The notes under the pieces: generated by a model | The model's database searches: none | Told to the model about the DNA's origin: nothing | The model's input: only the letters and a program-made list of their open reading frames with translations | Program-made: the position numbers and the translations under genes | Assembly: GCA_964448045.1 (NCBI GenBank) | Contig: CAYUVF010000007.1 | Location: 34,326-98,325 of the forward strand | Reading direction: 5' to 3' | Origin: CAYUVF01 sp964448045 | Lineage (GTDB): Bacteria > Bacteroidota > Rhodothermia > Rhodothermales > Salinibacteraceae | DNA length: 64,000 bases | Shown here: positions 47,048 through 58,883 of the stretch, piece after piece | Position numbering within the stretch: the first letter of the stretch is position 1 | Layout: each line of letters starts with the position of its first letter

Positions 47048-48427
47048 ATGACGCTTCGCCGCTCCCTCTATCTCCGCCATCTTCTGATGGCCCTGCTCAT
47101 CGGATTCGTGGGCTTTGTGGCGTACGTGACGCTCGATCAGCTCCGGGAGGTCCTCCGGCAGTCGGATCGTCTCACGCCGCCACTCGCCACCCTCCTGGGC
47201 CGGGCTGATCTCATCGTGCTGGTGGTCACCGCGCTGGGCATCGTGGTGGCTCTGGGGCTGGGCGTGTACGCAGTCCGCTCTATCGCGCATCCGCTTCACC
47301 GATTGGTCGACGCCACCCGCGAGCTGAGCCGCGGCACGCTCACCGCCGATATTCCCGCGTCGGGCCCTGGCGAGATCGGGCAGCTCGCCGCCGCGCTCAA
47401 CGACATGACCGAAGCGATCCGCCGGCGCACCGTGTCGCGCTCGTACCTCAACAACATCCTCGACTCCATGGCCGAGATGCTCTTCGTGGTCGATGCGTCG
47501 GGGACGATCCAGCGCATCAACCGAGCGGCCCAGGAGCGGTTGGACTACGACGAGACCGAGCTGGAGGGCCGGGCCCTCTCGCGGCTGTTTGACGACGAGC
47601 AGCCGTGGTCGCCCGCCGAGGCCAGTTCCCTCCAGCGGCAAGGCTACACCCATCATACCGAACGTGTCCTCCGCACCAAAAAGGGCCACACGCTCCCTGT
47701 CCTGTTTTCCCGGGCCGCCCTGCGTAGCGACCGCGACGACCTCGAAGGTATCGTCTGTGTGGCGCAGGACATCTCTGAGCGCAAAGCAGCCGAGGAGCAG
47801 ATCAAAGCATCGCTCCGCGAAAAAGAGGTGCTGCTCCGCGAGATCCACCACCGGGTCAAGAACAACCTGCAGGTAATCTCCAGCCTGCTCCATCTGCAGT
47901 CCAAAAGCGTCGACGGCGCCGAGGCCCAGCAGCTCTTCTCCGAGAGCCAGAACCGCATCCGCTCGATGGCGCTGATCCACGAACGGCTCTATCAATCCGA
48001 TGACCTCGCCCAGGTCGACTTCGCCGCCTACCTCGACCGCCTCACCGAGCATCTCCTGCACTCGTACAACGCTCGCCCGAACGACATCACGCTCGATCTG
48101 CAGGCCGAGACCTCTGCGCTGAGCGTGGACCAGGCGATTCCCTGCGGACTCATCGTCAACGAGCTCGTCACGAACGCGCTCAAGCACGCCTTCCCCGACG
48201 GCGACGGGGGCACGATCACCGTCACATTCACCCGCACCGGCGACGGCGCGCGCCTCAGCGTCGCCGACACCGGCCCCGATCCCCCCAGCGAAGCTGACCT
48301 CCGCGAGTCGGATTCGCTCGGCTTTAAGCTCGTCCGCGGCCTCGTGCAGCAACTCAATGGCACGATGGAGGTATCTTCGGACCCCGGCCTTCGCCTTTCC
48401 ATCCACTTTCCCTCATCCTCTGCGTAG
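47048..48427 (+). CDS. HAMP-PAS sensor histidine kinase (HisKA_2 type)
   Basis: 459 residues. Two membrane helices (about 10-27 and 56-80) bracket a periplasmic loop of only about 28 residues. HAMP, PAS (about 145-255: ILDSMAEMLFVVDASGTIQR), HisKA_2 with LLREIHHRVKNNLQVISSLL and HATPase_c with IVNELVTNALKHAF follow. The minimal loop suggests the signal is sensed in the membrane or by the cytoplasmic PAS domain. The ATG at 47048 follows a pyrimidine-rich leader; an upstream start would add 18 residues. It ends ten bases before the sigma-54 activator gene, so the two form a kinase-regulator pair. Confidence 0.92.
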   Translation: MTLRRSLYLRHLLMALLIGFVGFVAYVTLDQLREVLRQSDRLTPPLATLLGRADLIVLVVTALGIVVALGLGVYAVRSIAHPLHRLVDATRELSRGTLTADIPASGPGEIGQLAAALNDMTEAIRRRTVSRSYLNNILDSMAEMLFVVDASGTIQRINRAAQERLDYDETELEGRALSRLFDDEQPWSPAEASSLQRQGYTHHTERVLRTKKGHTLPVLFSRAALRSDRDDLEGIVCVAQDISERKAAEEQIKASLREKEVLLREIHHRVKNNLQVISSLLHLQSKSVDGAEAQQLFSESQNRIRSMALIHERLYQSDDLAQVDFAAYLDRLTEHLLHSYNARPNDITLDLQAETSALSVDQAIPCGLIVNELVTNALKHAFPDGDGGTITVTFTRTGDGARLSVADTGPDPPSEADLRESDSLGFKLVRGLVQQLNGTMEVSSDPGLRLSIHFPSSSA

Positions 48428-48436
48428 GTGCTCGCC

Positions 48437-50119
<1,683 letters not shown>

Positions 50120-50133
50120 TGGCGCCTTTAGGG

Positions 50134-50165
50134 TGAGACACGCCCTGCAACACATCTGAGACACG
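50134..50165. promoter_or_regulatory. Direct repeats of TGAGACACG, candidate enhancer
   Basis: TGAGACACG occurs at 50134 and 50157, 23 bases apart, with a related GAGACAGG at 50169 and CGTGTCA at 50196. It is the reverse complement of the TGTSTCA half-sites found before the lipoprotein genes. It lies just after the activator gene and 63-94 bases upstream of a -24/-12 element. Confidence 0.5.
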
Positions 50166-50226
50166 GCGAGACAGGTGAATCGCCGCTGCCCCTCACGTGT
50201 CAGGCCCAGCGCCCGGATTGCTCCCG

Positions 50227-50242
50227 CGGCATCAAGCTTGCT
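50227..50242 (+). promoter_or_regulatory. Sigma-54-like -24/-12 promoter upstream of small HTH gene
   Basis: CGGCATC-AAGC-TTGCT keeps GG-N10-GC and a perfect -12 block (TTGCT). Predicted transcription starts about 36 bases before the ATG of the HTH gene. It is the best -24/-12 match seen in this locus. Confidence 0.55.
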
Positions 50243-50288
50243 CTTCAAACCATTGAATACGGACCGATTCACAATCCGGACGAAGCCA

Positions 50289-50501
50289 ATGGTTGAACCT
50301 AATGTATTACCCGTAAGCGAAGTCGCCCGCCAGAAAAACTGCACCCCGCAAGCAATCTACCATGCGATCGACCGCGGCGACCTGAACGAGGTCCGCATCG
50401 GGAGCTACCGGATGGTGCTCCGCGACGACCAGCTCGATGCCTTTCAGATCCAGGAAACCGGGGGGCGCTGCCACAAAAGCTACCGGAAGGAGCACGACTG
50501 A
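50289..50501 (+). CDS. Small excisionase-like HTH DNA-binding protein
   Basis: 70 residues with an HTH_17/MerR-like helix-turn-helix: LPVSEVARQKNCTPQAIYHA, then RIGSYRMVLRDDQLDAF as the wing, and a basic tail ending in SYRKEHD. The ATG at 50289 is the family-like start; an upstream start adds 38 residues that do not fit. Such proteins act as excisionases or small transcription factors. No integrase or prophage genes are near, so a regulatory role is more likely. It sits between the sigma-54 activator and ssrA, with its own sigma-54-like promoter. Confidence 0.75.
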   Translation: MVEPNVLPVSEVARQKNCTPQAIYHAIDRGDLNEVRIGSYRMVLRDDQLDAFQIQETGGRCHKSYRKEHD

Positions 50502-50531
50502 TTAGGCCTCCATCGTATCCTTCACCGTGGA

Positions 50532-50550
50532 ATCTGCCAAAATAGCAGAT
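50532..50550. terminator. Weak hairpin after the small HTH gene
   Basis: ATCTGC and GCAGAT form a 6-bp stem with a 7-base loop 30 bases after the stop, followed by CCTCTCTC rather than a T-run. It may end the HTH transcript before ssrA; weak as a terminator. Confidence 0.3.
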
Positions 50551-50593
50551 CCTCTCTCACGGCATATCATTTGTGGTTAGGTAGGTCAGATGA

Positions 50594-50622
50594 TTGACAG
50601 ACCGCGTGAAGAGCCATTCAAT
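50594..50622 (+). promoter_or_regulatory. Possible sigma-70-type promoter for ssrA
   Basis: TTGACA, a 17-base spacer and TTCAAT lie about 82 bases upstream of the mature tmRNA 5' end. A second TTGACT at 50653 has a poorer -10. Either could drive ssrA. Confidence 0.35.
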
Positions 50623-50703
50623 CGGTTAGGCCGCGTGGAAACATGCGGACGGTTGACTGGGTCTAACACAGACGCCTACTCACCAAGCTGTTCTTTTACA
50701 TTT

Positions 50704-51069
50704 GGGGATGACACGGATTCGACGGGTAGTAACGGGCAGTGGGCTGTCCTGCCGAGCTTCTTGGCATGCTCGTAAATCTTGCTGAGAACTTGTAACTGCG
50801 GACGATTATTCGTACGCGATGGCGGCGTAAAGCCGGCCATCTGTCTCTTGCGGCGCTTGACGTTCGGTCCGCCTGAGGCATCATATTAGAGCGTCTTAGC
50901 TGCGCGTCTTCCGGCTGGAGACGTTAGCGGCGAAGCTTAATCAGCCTGTGCGTGCGCCTGGCCTCGTAGGTTGGCTTGAGTCGCACGCGAGATGCAATAG
51001 ACCTACTATGCAGGTAGAGGTTCACATTGTGCGGCTATCCGGACCCGGGTTCGACTCCCGGCATCTCCA
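50704..51069 (+). ncRNA. ssrA: Transfer-messenger RNA (tmRNA)
   Basis: Rescues stalled ribosomes together with SmpB. The 5' end GGGGATGACACGGATTCGAC and the 3' end CCGGGTTCGACTCCCGG, then CATCTCCA, are the hallmark tRNA-like halves. GGGGATG pairs with CATCTCC (one G-U pair) to form the acceptor stem. CCA is not encoded. The tag frame starts with GCG at 50798 and reads ADDYSYAMAA followed by TAA at 50828, ending in the Ala-Ala expected for protease recognition. Total length about 366 nucleotides, in one piece (not the permuted two-piece form). Confidence 0.96.
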
Positions 51070-51081
51070 CTTTTCACCCTC

Positions 51082-51119
51082 AAAAGCCCCGACCGGCGCG
51101 CAGGCCGATCGGGGCTTTT
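51082..51119. terminator. Bidirectional terminator between ssrA and the hydrolase gene
   Basis: AAAAGCCCCGACCGGC and GCCGATCGGGGCTTTT form a 16-bp stem with one mismatch and A/T tracts on both sides. It ends ssrA on the plus strand, 12 bases after the mature 3' end, and the hydrolase on the minus strand. Confidence 0.88.
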
Positions 51120-51164
51120 GTTTTGGCTGGTGCTTTGATGCGGGGGACGTACGAGAGACGACAG

Positions 51165-52040
51165 CTACCACGCCGCTTCGCCCTTGAGGTTGACGCGAAA
51201 GAACTGCAGCGTCTCTTCCCACACCGCACGCAGGGACGGCGGCGGCGATCCGTCGAAAGGATGCTGGCCGCCAAACGTGTGCCCACCCTTGGCTTCGAGC
51301 AGCTCGGTGCCGGCGGCGGCGTCATCGAGCGCCTCGGCCTCGTCAAAGGACACCGCTTCGTCGTCGCGGGCATGCACGATGAGCCACGGCACGTCGATCT
51401 GCGAGGCCGCGTCGAGAATGTCAAGTTCGCCACGGTGATCCCGCGCGTCGTCGTAGAGCACACGGTTGAGGCGCATCGTTTGCCCCGTACGGCTGTTGAG
51501 GACTTCGGTATAGCCCTGAGATTCCCAGTCGTCGATCTGCTCGTCGGTGAAGCGTTCGACGAATCCGCTTACCGCACTCCACGTCGCCAGGGCCTGTATC
51601 CGCGCGTCCCGGGCGGCCTGCAGGATGGCGGTGCCCCCGCCCCGCGAGTGGCCCATCAGTCCGATGCGTACGGCGTCATACTCGGCGTCGCCGGGCAGGG
51701 CGCCCTCCTCGATGGCATCAATCACCGACTGCAGATCGTCCAGCTCGCGGGTGTACGTGTTGTCGGCAAACTTATCGAGCTCGGTGAACGCGGTGGGCGC
51801 ATCGGGAGCAACGCCGTTGTACGAGAAGTTGAACAGCACGGAGACAAAGCCGGCCTCGGCGAGACGGCGACCCCACGTCGGAAATGGTCCCCAGTCTTTG
51901 AATCCTTTGAAGCCGTGGCAGAAGACCACCACGGGCTTGGCGTCCCCATCGGCGTGGTAGCGGACATCCCCGTGGACCGCATCGCCGCGGGCGTTTTCGA
52001 TTGTAAACGTCTCCTCGTGAAGCTCCGTGGAGGATACCAT
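51165..52040 (-). CDS. Alpha/beta hydrolase (dienelactone hydrolase-like)
   Basis: Soluble hydrolase of 291 residues. The oxyanion segment is in VVFCHGFKGFKDWGPFP, the nucleophile elbow is GLMGHSRGGGTA with Ser, and a later Asp (VHARDDEAVSF) and His (KGGHTFGGQHPF) complete the triad. It is like the group of acyl-aminoacyl peptidase/dienelactone hydrolase-type proteins with unknown substrate. The N-terminus without a signal peptide points to the cytoplasm. Single gene, flanked by the ssrA terminator and dsbD. Confidence 0.87.
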   Translation of the reverse strand: MVSSTELHEETFTIENARGDAVHGDVRYHADGDAKPVVVFCHGFKGFKDWGPFPTWGRRLAEAGFVSVLFNFSYNGVAPDAPTAFTELDKFADNTYTRELDDLQSVIDAIEEGALPGDAEYDAVRIGLMGHSRGGGTAILQAARDARIQALATWSAVSGFVERFTDEQIDDWESQGYTEVLNSRTGQTMRLNRVLYDDARDHRGELDILDAASQIDVPWLIVHARDDEAVSFDEAEALDDAAAGTELLEAKGGHTFGGQHPFDGSPPPSLRAVWEETLQFFRVNLKGEAAW

Positions 52041-52117
52041 AAACCAATCGGGTGAGCGTGAGCAGGGAGTTGAGTGTAAATCTGGGTGAGGACTTGCCCG
52101 CCGATCGCGGGGCGGGA

Positions 52118-54145
<2,028 letters not shown>

Positions 54146-54214
54146 AGGTCCTGTACCTGATTTGCTGGGTGTAGAAGAAAGCATGCCCGATGGGGCTGTG
54201 TGGTGCCCGTACAC

Positions 54215-54250
54215 CGAATGCTCGTTACACACGGGGTGAACGAGCATTCG
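54215..54250. terminator. Perfect 12-bp hairpin between rplI and dsbD
   Basis: CGAATGCTCGTT and AACGAGCATTCG pair perfectly around a 12-base loop, 35 bases after the rplI stop on the minus strand. No T-run follows on either strand, so it could be a partial terminator or an mRNA-stabilising stem rather than a classical rho-independent terminator. Confidence 0.45.
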
Positions 54251-54284
54251 ATTTACGATGTTGCACCAATGTGCGGCCGAGCGG

Positions 54285-54743
54285 CTACTCGTCGGGGCCC
54301 GATTCTGGGATCACGCGGATTTCAACGCGCTGCTCTACCTCGGGGTGGAGCTGCACCTTCGCCGTGTAAGCGCCCACGTAACGGATGTCTTCGTCGAGCT
54401 CGATGTTTTTGCGATCGACGTCGAAGCCGCGGTTGCTGAGCTCCACCGCAATCTGCTGGGTGGTGACGGTGCCGAAGATCCGGTTCTCCTCGCCGACCTT
54501 GGCGGAGAAAACAAGCTGCATGTCGGCCAATTCCTTGGCGACTTCTTCGGCCTGTTCGCGCTCGGCAACCTGACGGCGGCGCGCCTGGCGCTCCTCTTCG
54601 CGCGCCTGGCGGATGGCGCCATCGGTGGCCATGCGGGCCATGCCTTGCGGGATCAGGTAATTGCGGCCGTAACCATCGGCCACCTCGTGAATCTCGCCCT
54701 GCTGACCAAGGTGGTCAACATCTTGCAATAGAATAATTTGCAT
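54285..54743 (-). CDS. rplI: 50S ribosomal protein L9
   Basis: 152 residues. The N-terminal RNA-binding domain begins MQIILLQDVDHLGQQGE, then VADGYGRNYLIPQGMA. The long central helix (EEERQARRRQVAEREQAEEVA) and the C-terminal domain with FGTVTTQQIAVEL follow. Third gene of the rpsF-rpsR-rplI operon, 54 bases after rpsR. A C-terminal acidic tail (PESGPDE) fits the halophilic proteome. Confidence 0.97.
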   Translation of the reverse strand: MQIILLQDVDHLGQQGEIHEVADGYGRNYLIPQGMARMATDGAIRQAREEERQARRRQVAEREQAEEVAKELADMQLVFSAKVGEENRIFGTVTTQQIAVELSNRGFDVDRKNIELDEDIRYVGAYTAKVQLHPEVEQRVEIRVIPESGPDE

Positions 54744-54797
54744 GAGTCTCTTTGCTGTGTGCGTCGCGATCTACGAACTAATCGAGTCCAGCGGGGC

Positions 54798-55010
54798 CTA
54801 CCGCATCATGTCTTCCACATACGGCAGCAGCGCGAGGTGGCGTGCCCGCTTGATGGCCCGCGTAATCTCGCGTTGCACGCGAGCCGACACGCCCGTAACG
54901 CGGCGCGGCAGGATCTTGCCCTGGTTGTTGATAAATTGCTGGAGAAACTCGGTGTCTTTGTAATCGACGTACTCGATGTGCTCGTAGTCGGAATCGTTCT
55001 GATCAGCCAT
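54798..55010 (-). CDS. rpsR: 30S ribosomal protein S18
   Basis: 70 residues. The core is typical (FINNQGKILPRRVTGVSARV, REITRAIKRARHLALLPYV), but the N-terminus is acidic (Asp/Glu rich) where many S18 proteins are basic. No ssb gene lies between rpsF and rpsR, unlike the operon in many bacteria. No Shine-Dalgarno sequence precedes the ATG. Confidence 0.97.
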   Translation of the reverse strand: MADQNDSDYEHIEYVDYKDTEFLQQFINNQGKILPRRVTGVSARVQREITRAIKRARHLALLPYVEDMMR

Positions 55011-55061
55011 GATCTAATCGGGTCGTTGCGTACAAGGATGTATCGACGATGCGCCGGACGG

Positions 55062-55427
55062 TTACTCGGAATCCGCGGCGGCCTCTTCGGCGCTCTGGTG
55101 CTTTTGTTTTTCGTAGTGGCGCTGCATCTTCGGCTCCATCCGAAGCGTCAGGTAGCGCAGGATGTTGTCCTCGATCTGAAGCGCCCGCTCCAGACGAGGA
55201 ATCAGGTCCCCCGCGGCCCGGAAGTACATGTTGACGTAATGCCCGGTGCGCTTCCGTTCGATCTCGTAGGCGAGGCGCTGTGAGCCCCACTCATCGACCT
55301 CGATGATGTCGCCCCCATTCTCGTCGACAAACTTGTTGACGCGTTTAACGGTCTTCTCGATTTCGTTTTGCTTGAGCACCCCACTGATAATGTAGGTAAG
55401 CTCGTACTGGTATTTCGGTGTAGCCAT
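55062..55427 (-). CDS. rpsF: 30S ribosomal protein S6
   Basis: 121 residues with the ferredoxin-like S6 fold: YELTYIISGVLKQNEIEKTV, GGDIIEVDEWGSQRLAYEIE and HYVNMYFRAAGDLIPRLERA, then LRYLTLRME and a charged tail. First gene of the operon. S6 and S18 form a heterodimer in the 30S subunit and, in many bacteria, bind their own mRNA leader; a matching hairpin is present just upstream. The ATG has a C/A-rich leader and no Shine-Dalgarno sequence. Confidence 0.97.
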   Translation of the reverse strand: MATPKYQYELTYIISGVLKQNEIEKTVKRVNKFVDENGGDIIEVDEWGSQRLAYEIERKRTGHYVNMYFRAAGDLIPRLERALQIEDNILRYLTLRMEPKMQRHYEKQKHQSAEEAAADSE

Positions 55428-55451
55428 AGGTTGGTTTGGATTCCCTTCGGG

Positions 55452-55473
55452 ATGATAGATTCGGTGCTATCAT
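55452..55473 (-). promoter_or_regulatory. Probable S6:S18 autoregulatory leader hairpin
   Basis: On the minus strand ATGATAG and CTATCAT form a perfect 7-bp stem with the 8-base loop CACCGAAT, 25 bases before the rpsF start. Known S6:S18-binding leaders present a CCG in the loop or bulge that mimics 16S rRNA helix 22; this loop contains ACCGA. Assigned from position and CCG, not from an alignment. Confidence 0.5.
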
Positions 55474-55511
55474 GCCCCCGCTGCTGGGAGCAGGGATGAA
55501 GAAAGCAGTTT

Positions 55512-55517
55512 AGTATA
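55512..55517 (-). promoter_or_regulatory. Likely -10 box for the rpsF operon
   Basis: Minus-strand TATACT about 85 bases before rpsF would start a leader of about 75-80 nucleotides that includes the S6:S18-like hairpin. The expected -35 region shows no good TTGACA. Confidence 0.35.
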
Positions 55518-55615
55518 ACCGCTGAGGACGCGGCAGGTCGCCCCGCTCGTTTGAAATGCCTGCAAATTGACTGGGACAGGCCGAGCGCATATCGGCCGAG
55601 CGCGCATCGGCGGAG

Positions 55616-56692
55616 CTACAGGTTTGCCAGCTTCTCGGCGTTTTCCTCGGCCTGCAGAGCTTCGATGATGGGATCGAGTTCACCATCGATCACACTCTGG
55701 AGCGAGTGGTTTTTGTCGCTTCCCTCCAGCCGATGATCCGTCACCCGGTCCTGCGGGAAGTTGTAGGTGCGAATCTTGGCCGAGCGATCGCCCGAGCCCA
55801 CCATGGAGCGGCGGGCTTCGTCACGCTTCTGGCGGCGCTCCTCCAGCTTTTTCTCGTAGAGGCGCGACCGCAAGACACGCATCGCCTTCGCTTTGTTCTT
55901 GTGCTGGCTCTTCTCGTCCTGGCACGTCACCACCAGCTTCGTTGGCATGTGCGTGATGCGGATGGCCGAGTCGGTCGTGTTGACAGACTGCCCGCCCGGA
56001 CCGCTGGCACGGAACGTGTCGACCTTCAGGTCGCTGGGGTTGATATCGATGTCTACTTCCTCGGCCTCGGGAAGCACCGCCACCGTCGCCGCCGAGGTGT
56101 GGATGCGTCCGCTCGACTCGGTCTCAGGAACGCGCTGGACGCGGTGCACGCCGCTTTCGTATTTGAGCGTACCGTACGCGCCTTTCCCCTGGATGCTGAC
56201 GATGATTTCTTTGAAGCCGCCCTGCGAGCCATGCGAGCTGTCCATTACCTCGTACGTCCAGCCTTTCTTCTCGGCGTACTTGGTGTAGAGCCGGTAGAGA
56301 TCGCCCGCAAACAGGGCGGCTTCGTCACCGCCCGTACCGGCGCGAATCTCCAGGATGGCACTCTTCGCATCCTCCGGATCTTTCGGGATGAGCTTCATCC
56401 GGAGCTCCTCCTCAACCGCGGGCAACTTCGTCTGCACCTCGTCCAGTTCCGCCCGCGCCATCTCGAGGAGTTCCTCGTCGCTTTCCTGGTCGATCAGCTC
56501 GCGGAGGCTGTCGCGCTCCTCCAGCATGCTCTCGTAGCGGTCGATCACGTCCACGACCTCGCGCAACTCCCCGTGCTCCTGGCTCAGTTCCGACATCCGC
56601 TGAGGGTCAGTGGCCACCTCGGGGTCGGCCATGAGCTGCTCCACCTCCTCGAAACGCCGCTTGATTTCCTTCAGTTTTTCCGGGGCGAGCAT
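55616..56692 (-). CDS. prfA: Peptide chain release factor 1
   Basis: Terminates translation at UAA and UAG. 358 residues, the usual RF1 length. The GGQ peptidyl-hydrolysis loop is in FRASGPGGQSVNTTDSAIRI. The codon-recognition domain carries the RF1-type motif region HTSAATVAVLPEAEEVDI. The end reads DRVTDHRLEGSDKNHSLQSV, typical for RF1 rather than RF2. The start ATG at 56692 gives MLAPEKLKEIKRRFEEVEQL and has AGGTG upstream. It follows glmS by 81 bases on the same strand; no prmC (RF methylase) is adjacent. Confidence 0.96.
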   Translation of the reverse strand: MLAPEKLKEIKRRFEEVEQLMADPEVATDPQRMSELSQEHGELREVVDVIDRYESMLEERDSLRELIDQESDEELLEMARAELDEVQTKLPAVEEELRMKLIPKDPEDAKSAILEIRAGTGGDEAALFAGDLYRLYTKYAEKKGWTYEVMDSSHGSQGGFKEIIVSIQGKGAYGTLKYESGVHRVQRVPETESSGRIHTSAATVAVLPEAEEVDIDINPSDLKVDTFRASGPGGQSVNTTDSAIRITHMPTKLVVTCQDEKSQHKNKAKAMRVLRSRLYEKKLEERRQKRDEARRSMVGSGDRSAKIRTYNFPQDRVTDHRLEGSDKNHSLQSVIDGELDPIIEALQAEENAEKLANL

Positions 56693-56773
56693 AGACACCT
56701 GATTCGTTCGTGAGAGCCATTGCCTGCCCACAAACGGGCGACCGCAGAACAGGTTCAACCCCGGCGCCGCTGG

Positions 56774-58609
56774 CTACTCCACGGTCACGCTTTTGGCCAG
56801 GTTGCGGGGCTGATCGACGTGGCAGCCGCGCATGACAGCGATGTGGTACGAGAGCAGCTGCAGCGGAACGACCGTCAGCAGCGGCGAGAGAAACTCTTCG
56901 GTCTGCGGGATGCGAAGCACGTACTCGCAGAGGTCGTCCAGCTCACCATTGCCGTCGTCGGTGATGGCAATGACGGCGCCATCACGGGCAGCGACCTCTT
57001 CGATGTTGGAAACGACCTTGTCGTAGGTCGAGTCTTTCATGGCCATGAAGACGACCGGCATAAAGCGGTCGATCAGCGCGATAGGGCCGTGCTTCATCTC
57101 GGCCGCCGGGTAGCCCTCGGCGTGGATGTAGGAGATCTCTTTGAGCTTGAGCGCCCCCTCCAGTGCGACGGGGAAGTTGTACCCGCGGCCGAGGTAGAGA
57201 AAGTTGGAGGCGTAGCGGTAAACATTCGCCATCTCCTTGATCTCCTCATCCATGTCGAGCACGGCGCGCACCTTATCGGGCACGGCGGCGAGCGCCTGCA
57301 GGTTGTGCGCCATCTCGGCGCGGCTGAGCGTACGCCCTTCGGCAAGCTTGAGCGCGAGCATCGATAGCACGGTAACCTGCGCGGTGAACGCCTTCGTCGA
57401 CGCCACGCCGATCTCCGGCCCCGCGTGCAGGTACACCCCGGCGTCGGTTTCGCGGGCGATCGTGGAGCCAACGACGTTGCAGATGCCCAGGCACAGCACG
57501 CCCTCCGACTGCGCCTGCCGGACGGCCGCGAGCGTATCGGCCGTTTCGCCGCTTTGCGAAATCACGAGCACCACGTCGCCGTCCCGCAGAATAGGCTTGC
57601 GATAGCGAAACTCGCTGGCGTACTCAACCTCCACTGGGATCCGCGCGAACGACTCGATCAGATACTCCCCTACGAGCGCCGCGTGCCACGACGTGCCACA
57701 GGCCGCGATGATGATGCGGTCGGCCTTGCGGAGCTGATCCATCACGTCGATGAGTCCACCCAGCTTGATCGTGTTGTCTTCGAGATTCAGGCGGCCGCGC
57801 ATCGCATCTTCGAGCGCGTCGGGCTGCTCCATGATCTCCTTCAGCATGAAGTGGTCATAGCCGCCCTTCTCGATCTCGCCGAGGTTCCACTCCAATTCGT
57901 GTACCTCCTTTTCGAGCGGAACGTTTTCGATCGTCTTCACGTCGTAGCCCGAACGGCGGATCACGGCCATCTCACCGTCTTCGAGGTAGACCACCTGCCG
58001 GGTGTGCTCGACGAGCGGTGCCGCATCCGATCCCACGAAGTACTCACCGTCGCCCACGCCCAAGATAAGCGGACTACCGTTGCGCGCGACAATGAGCATA
58101 TCGGGATCCTGGGCCGAGACAAGCGCGATGCCGTAAGCACCCACCACCTGTGTGAGCGCCTGGCGAACCGCCTCTTCGAGCGGCAAGCCGGTCCGGCGGC
58201 GCACATCGTCGATCAGGTGGACGAGCGCCTCGGTATCGGTATCGCTCTCGAAGATGTAGCCCTTGTCGCGCAGGCGGCTGCGGATCGTGTTGTAGTTCTC
58301 GATGATGCCGTTGTGAACGAGCGCGAAGTCCCCATCGCCGTTCACATGCGGATGCGCGTTCTTGTCGTTCGGATGGCCGTGCGTGGCCCAGCGCGTGTGG
58401 CCGATGCCGAGGGTGCCCTCGATCGACGATTCCTCAACCATATTTTCGAGCGCGTCGACCTTGCCCTCTTTTTTGTTGACCTGCAGGCCCTTCTCGCCCA
58501 CGATGGCCAGCCCGGCCGAATCGTAGCCGCGATATTCGAGCCGATGTAGCCCCGTCAGCAAAAGATCCTTCGCCTGCTTCGATCCAATGTATCCTACAAT
58601 TCCGCACAT
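56774..58609 (-). CDS. glmS: Glutamine--fructose-6-phosphate aminotransferase (isomerizing)
   Basis: First step of UDP-GlcNAc synthesis. 611 residues. The ATG at 58609 places the catalytic Cys at position 2 (MCGIVGYIG); the longer in-frame start would bury it and is rejected. The N-terminal glutaminase has HRLEYRGYDSAG, HTRWATHG and HNGIIENY. Two SIS domains follow with AACGTSWHAALVGEYLIE and VISQSGETADTLAAV, ending DQPRNLAKSVTVE. No glmS ribozyme is recognised in the 274-base spacer upstream, in which I see nothing else either. Confidence 0.96.
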   Translation of the reverse strand: MCGIVGYIGSKQAKDLLLTGLHRLEYRGYDSAGLAIVGEKGLQVNKKEGKVDALENMVEESSIEGTLGIGHTRWATHGHPNDKNAHPHVNGDGDFALVHNGIIENYNTIRSRLRDKGYIFESDTDTEALVHLIDDVRRRTGLPLEEAVRQALTQVVGAYGIALVSAQDPDMLIVARNGSPLILGVGDGEYFVGSDAAPLVEHTRQVVYLEDGEMAVIRRSGYDVKTIENVPLEKEVHELEWNLGEIEKGGYDHFMLKEIMEQPDALEDAMRGRLNLEDNTIKLGGLIDVMDQLRKADRIIIAACGTSWHAALVGEYLIESFARIPVEVEYASEFRYRKPILRDGDVVLVISQSGETADTLAAVRQAQSEGVLCLGICNVVGSTIARETDAGVYLHAGPEIGVASTKAFTAQVTVLSMLALKLAEGRTLSRAEMAHNLQALAAVPDKVRAVLDMDEEIKEMANVYRYASNFLYLGRGYNFPVALEGALKLKEISYIHAEGYPAAEMKHGPIALIDRFMPVVFMAMKDSTYDKVVSNIEEVAARDGAVIAITDDGNGELDDLCEYVLRIPQTEEFLSPLLTVVPLQLLSYHIAVMRGCHVDQPRNLAKSVTVE

Positions 58610-58883
58610 AGCGTCAAACGAGTTGAGAGAGGTGAAAATCAATCGATGCCGGATACCGCCCGGGTTGAGTCCGGACTAATCATTCTGCGACCCCGGCGGA
58701 GTTCCAGAAGAGGCCCTGAAAAACACATGCCATTCCACAGGACAGAAACGCACGCTTGACCCTCGTGATGTCCCACGGTAGCTTGTACGAAACGAGACCG
58801 ACCGCTTCTAAACATCCACTTCCGGCGCATTTGGCGCTCGGAGTTCGGCTCGGAAGGGCATTCAGTGTGCGCTCCGTCCGGCC

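Noticed and set aside
50594..51069. tRNA gene at the T-arm-like sequence near 51048
   Set aside because: No tRNA D-arm or anticodon stem is nearby; the T-arm belongs to tmRNA.
58610..58883. glmS ribozyme or riboswitch upstream of glmS
   Set aside because: No ribozyme core sequence recognised, and the gene is not preceded by the conserved cleavage-site context.
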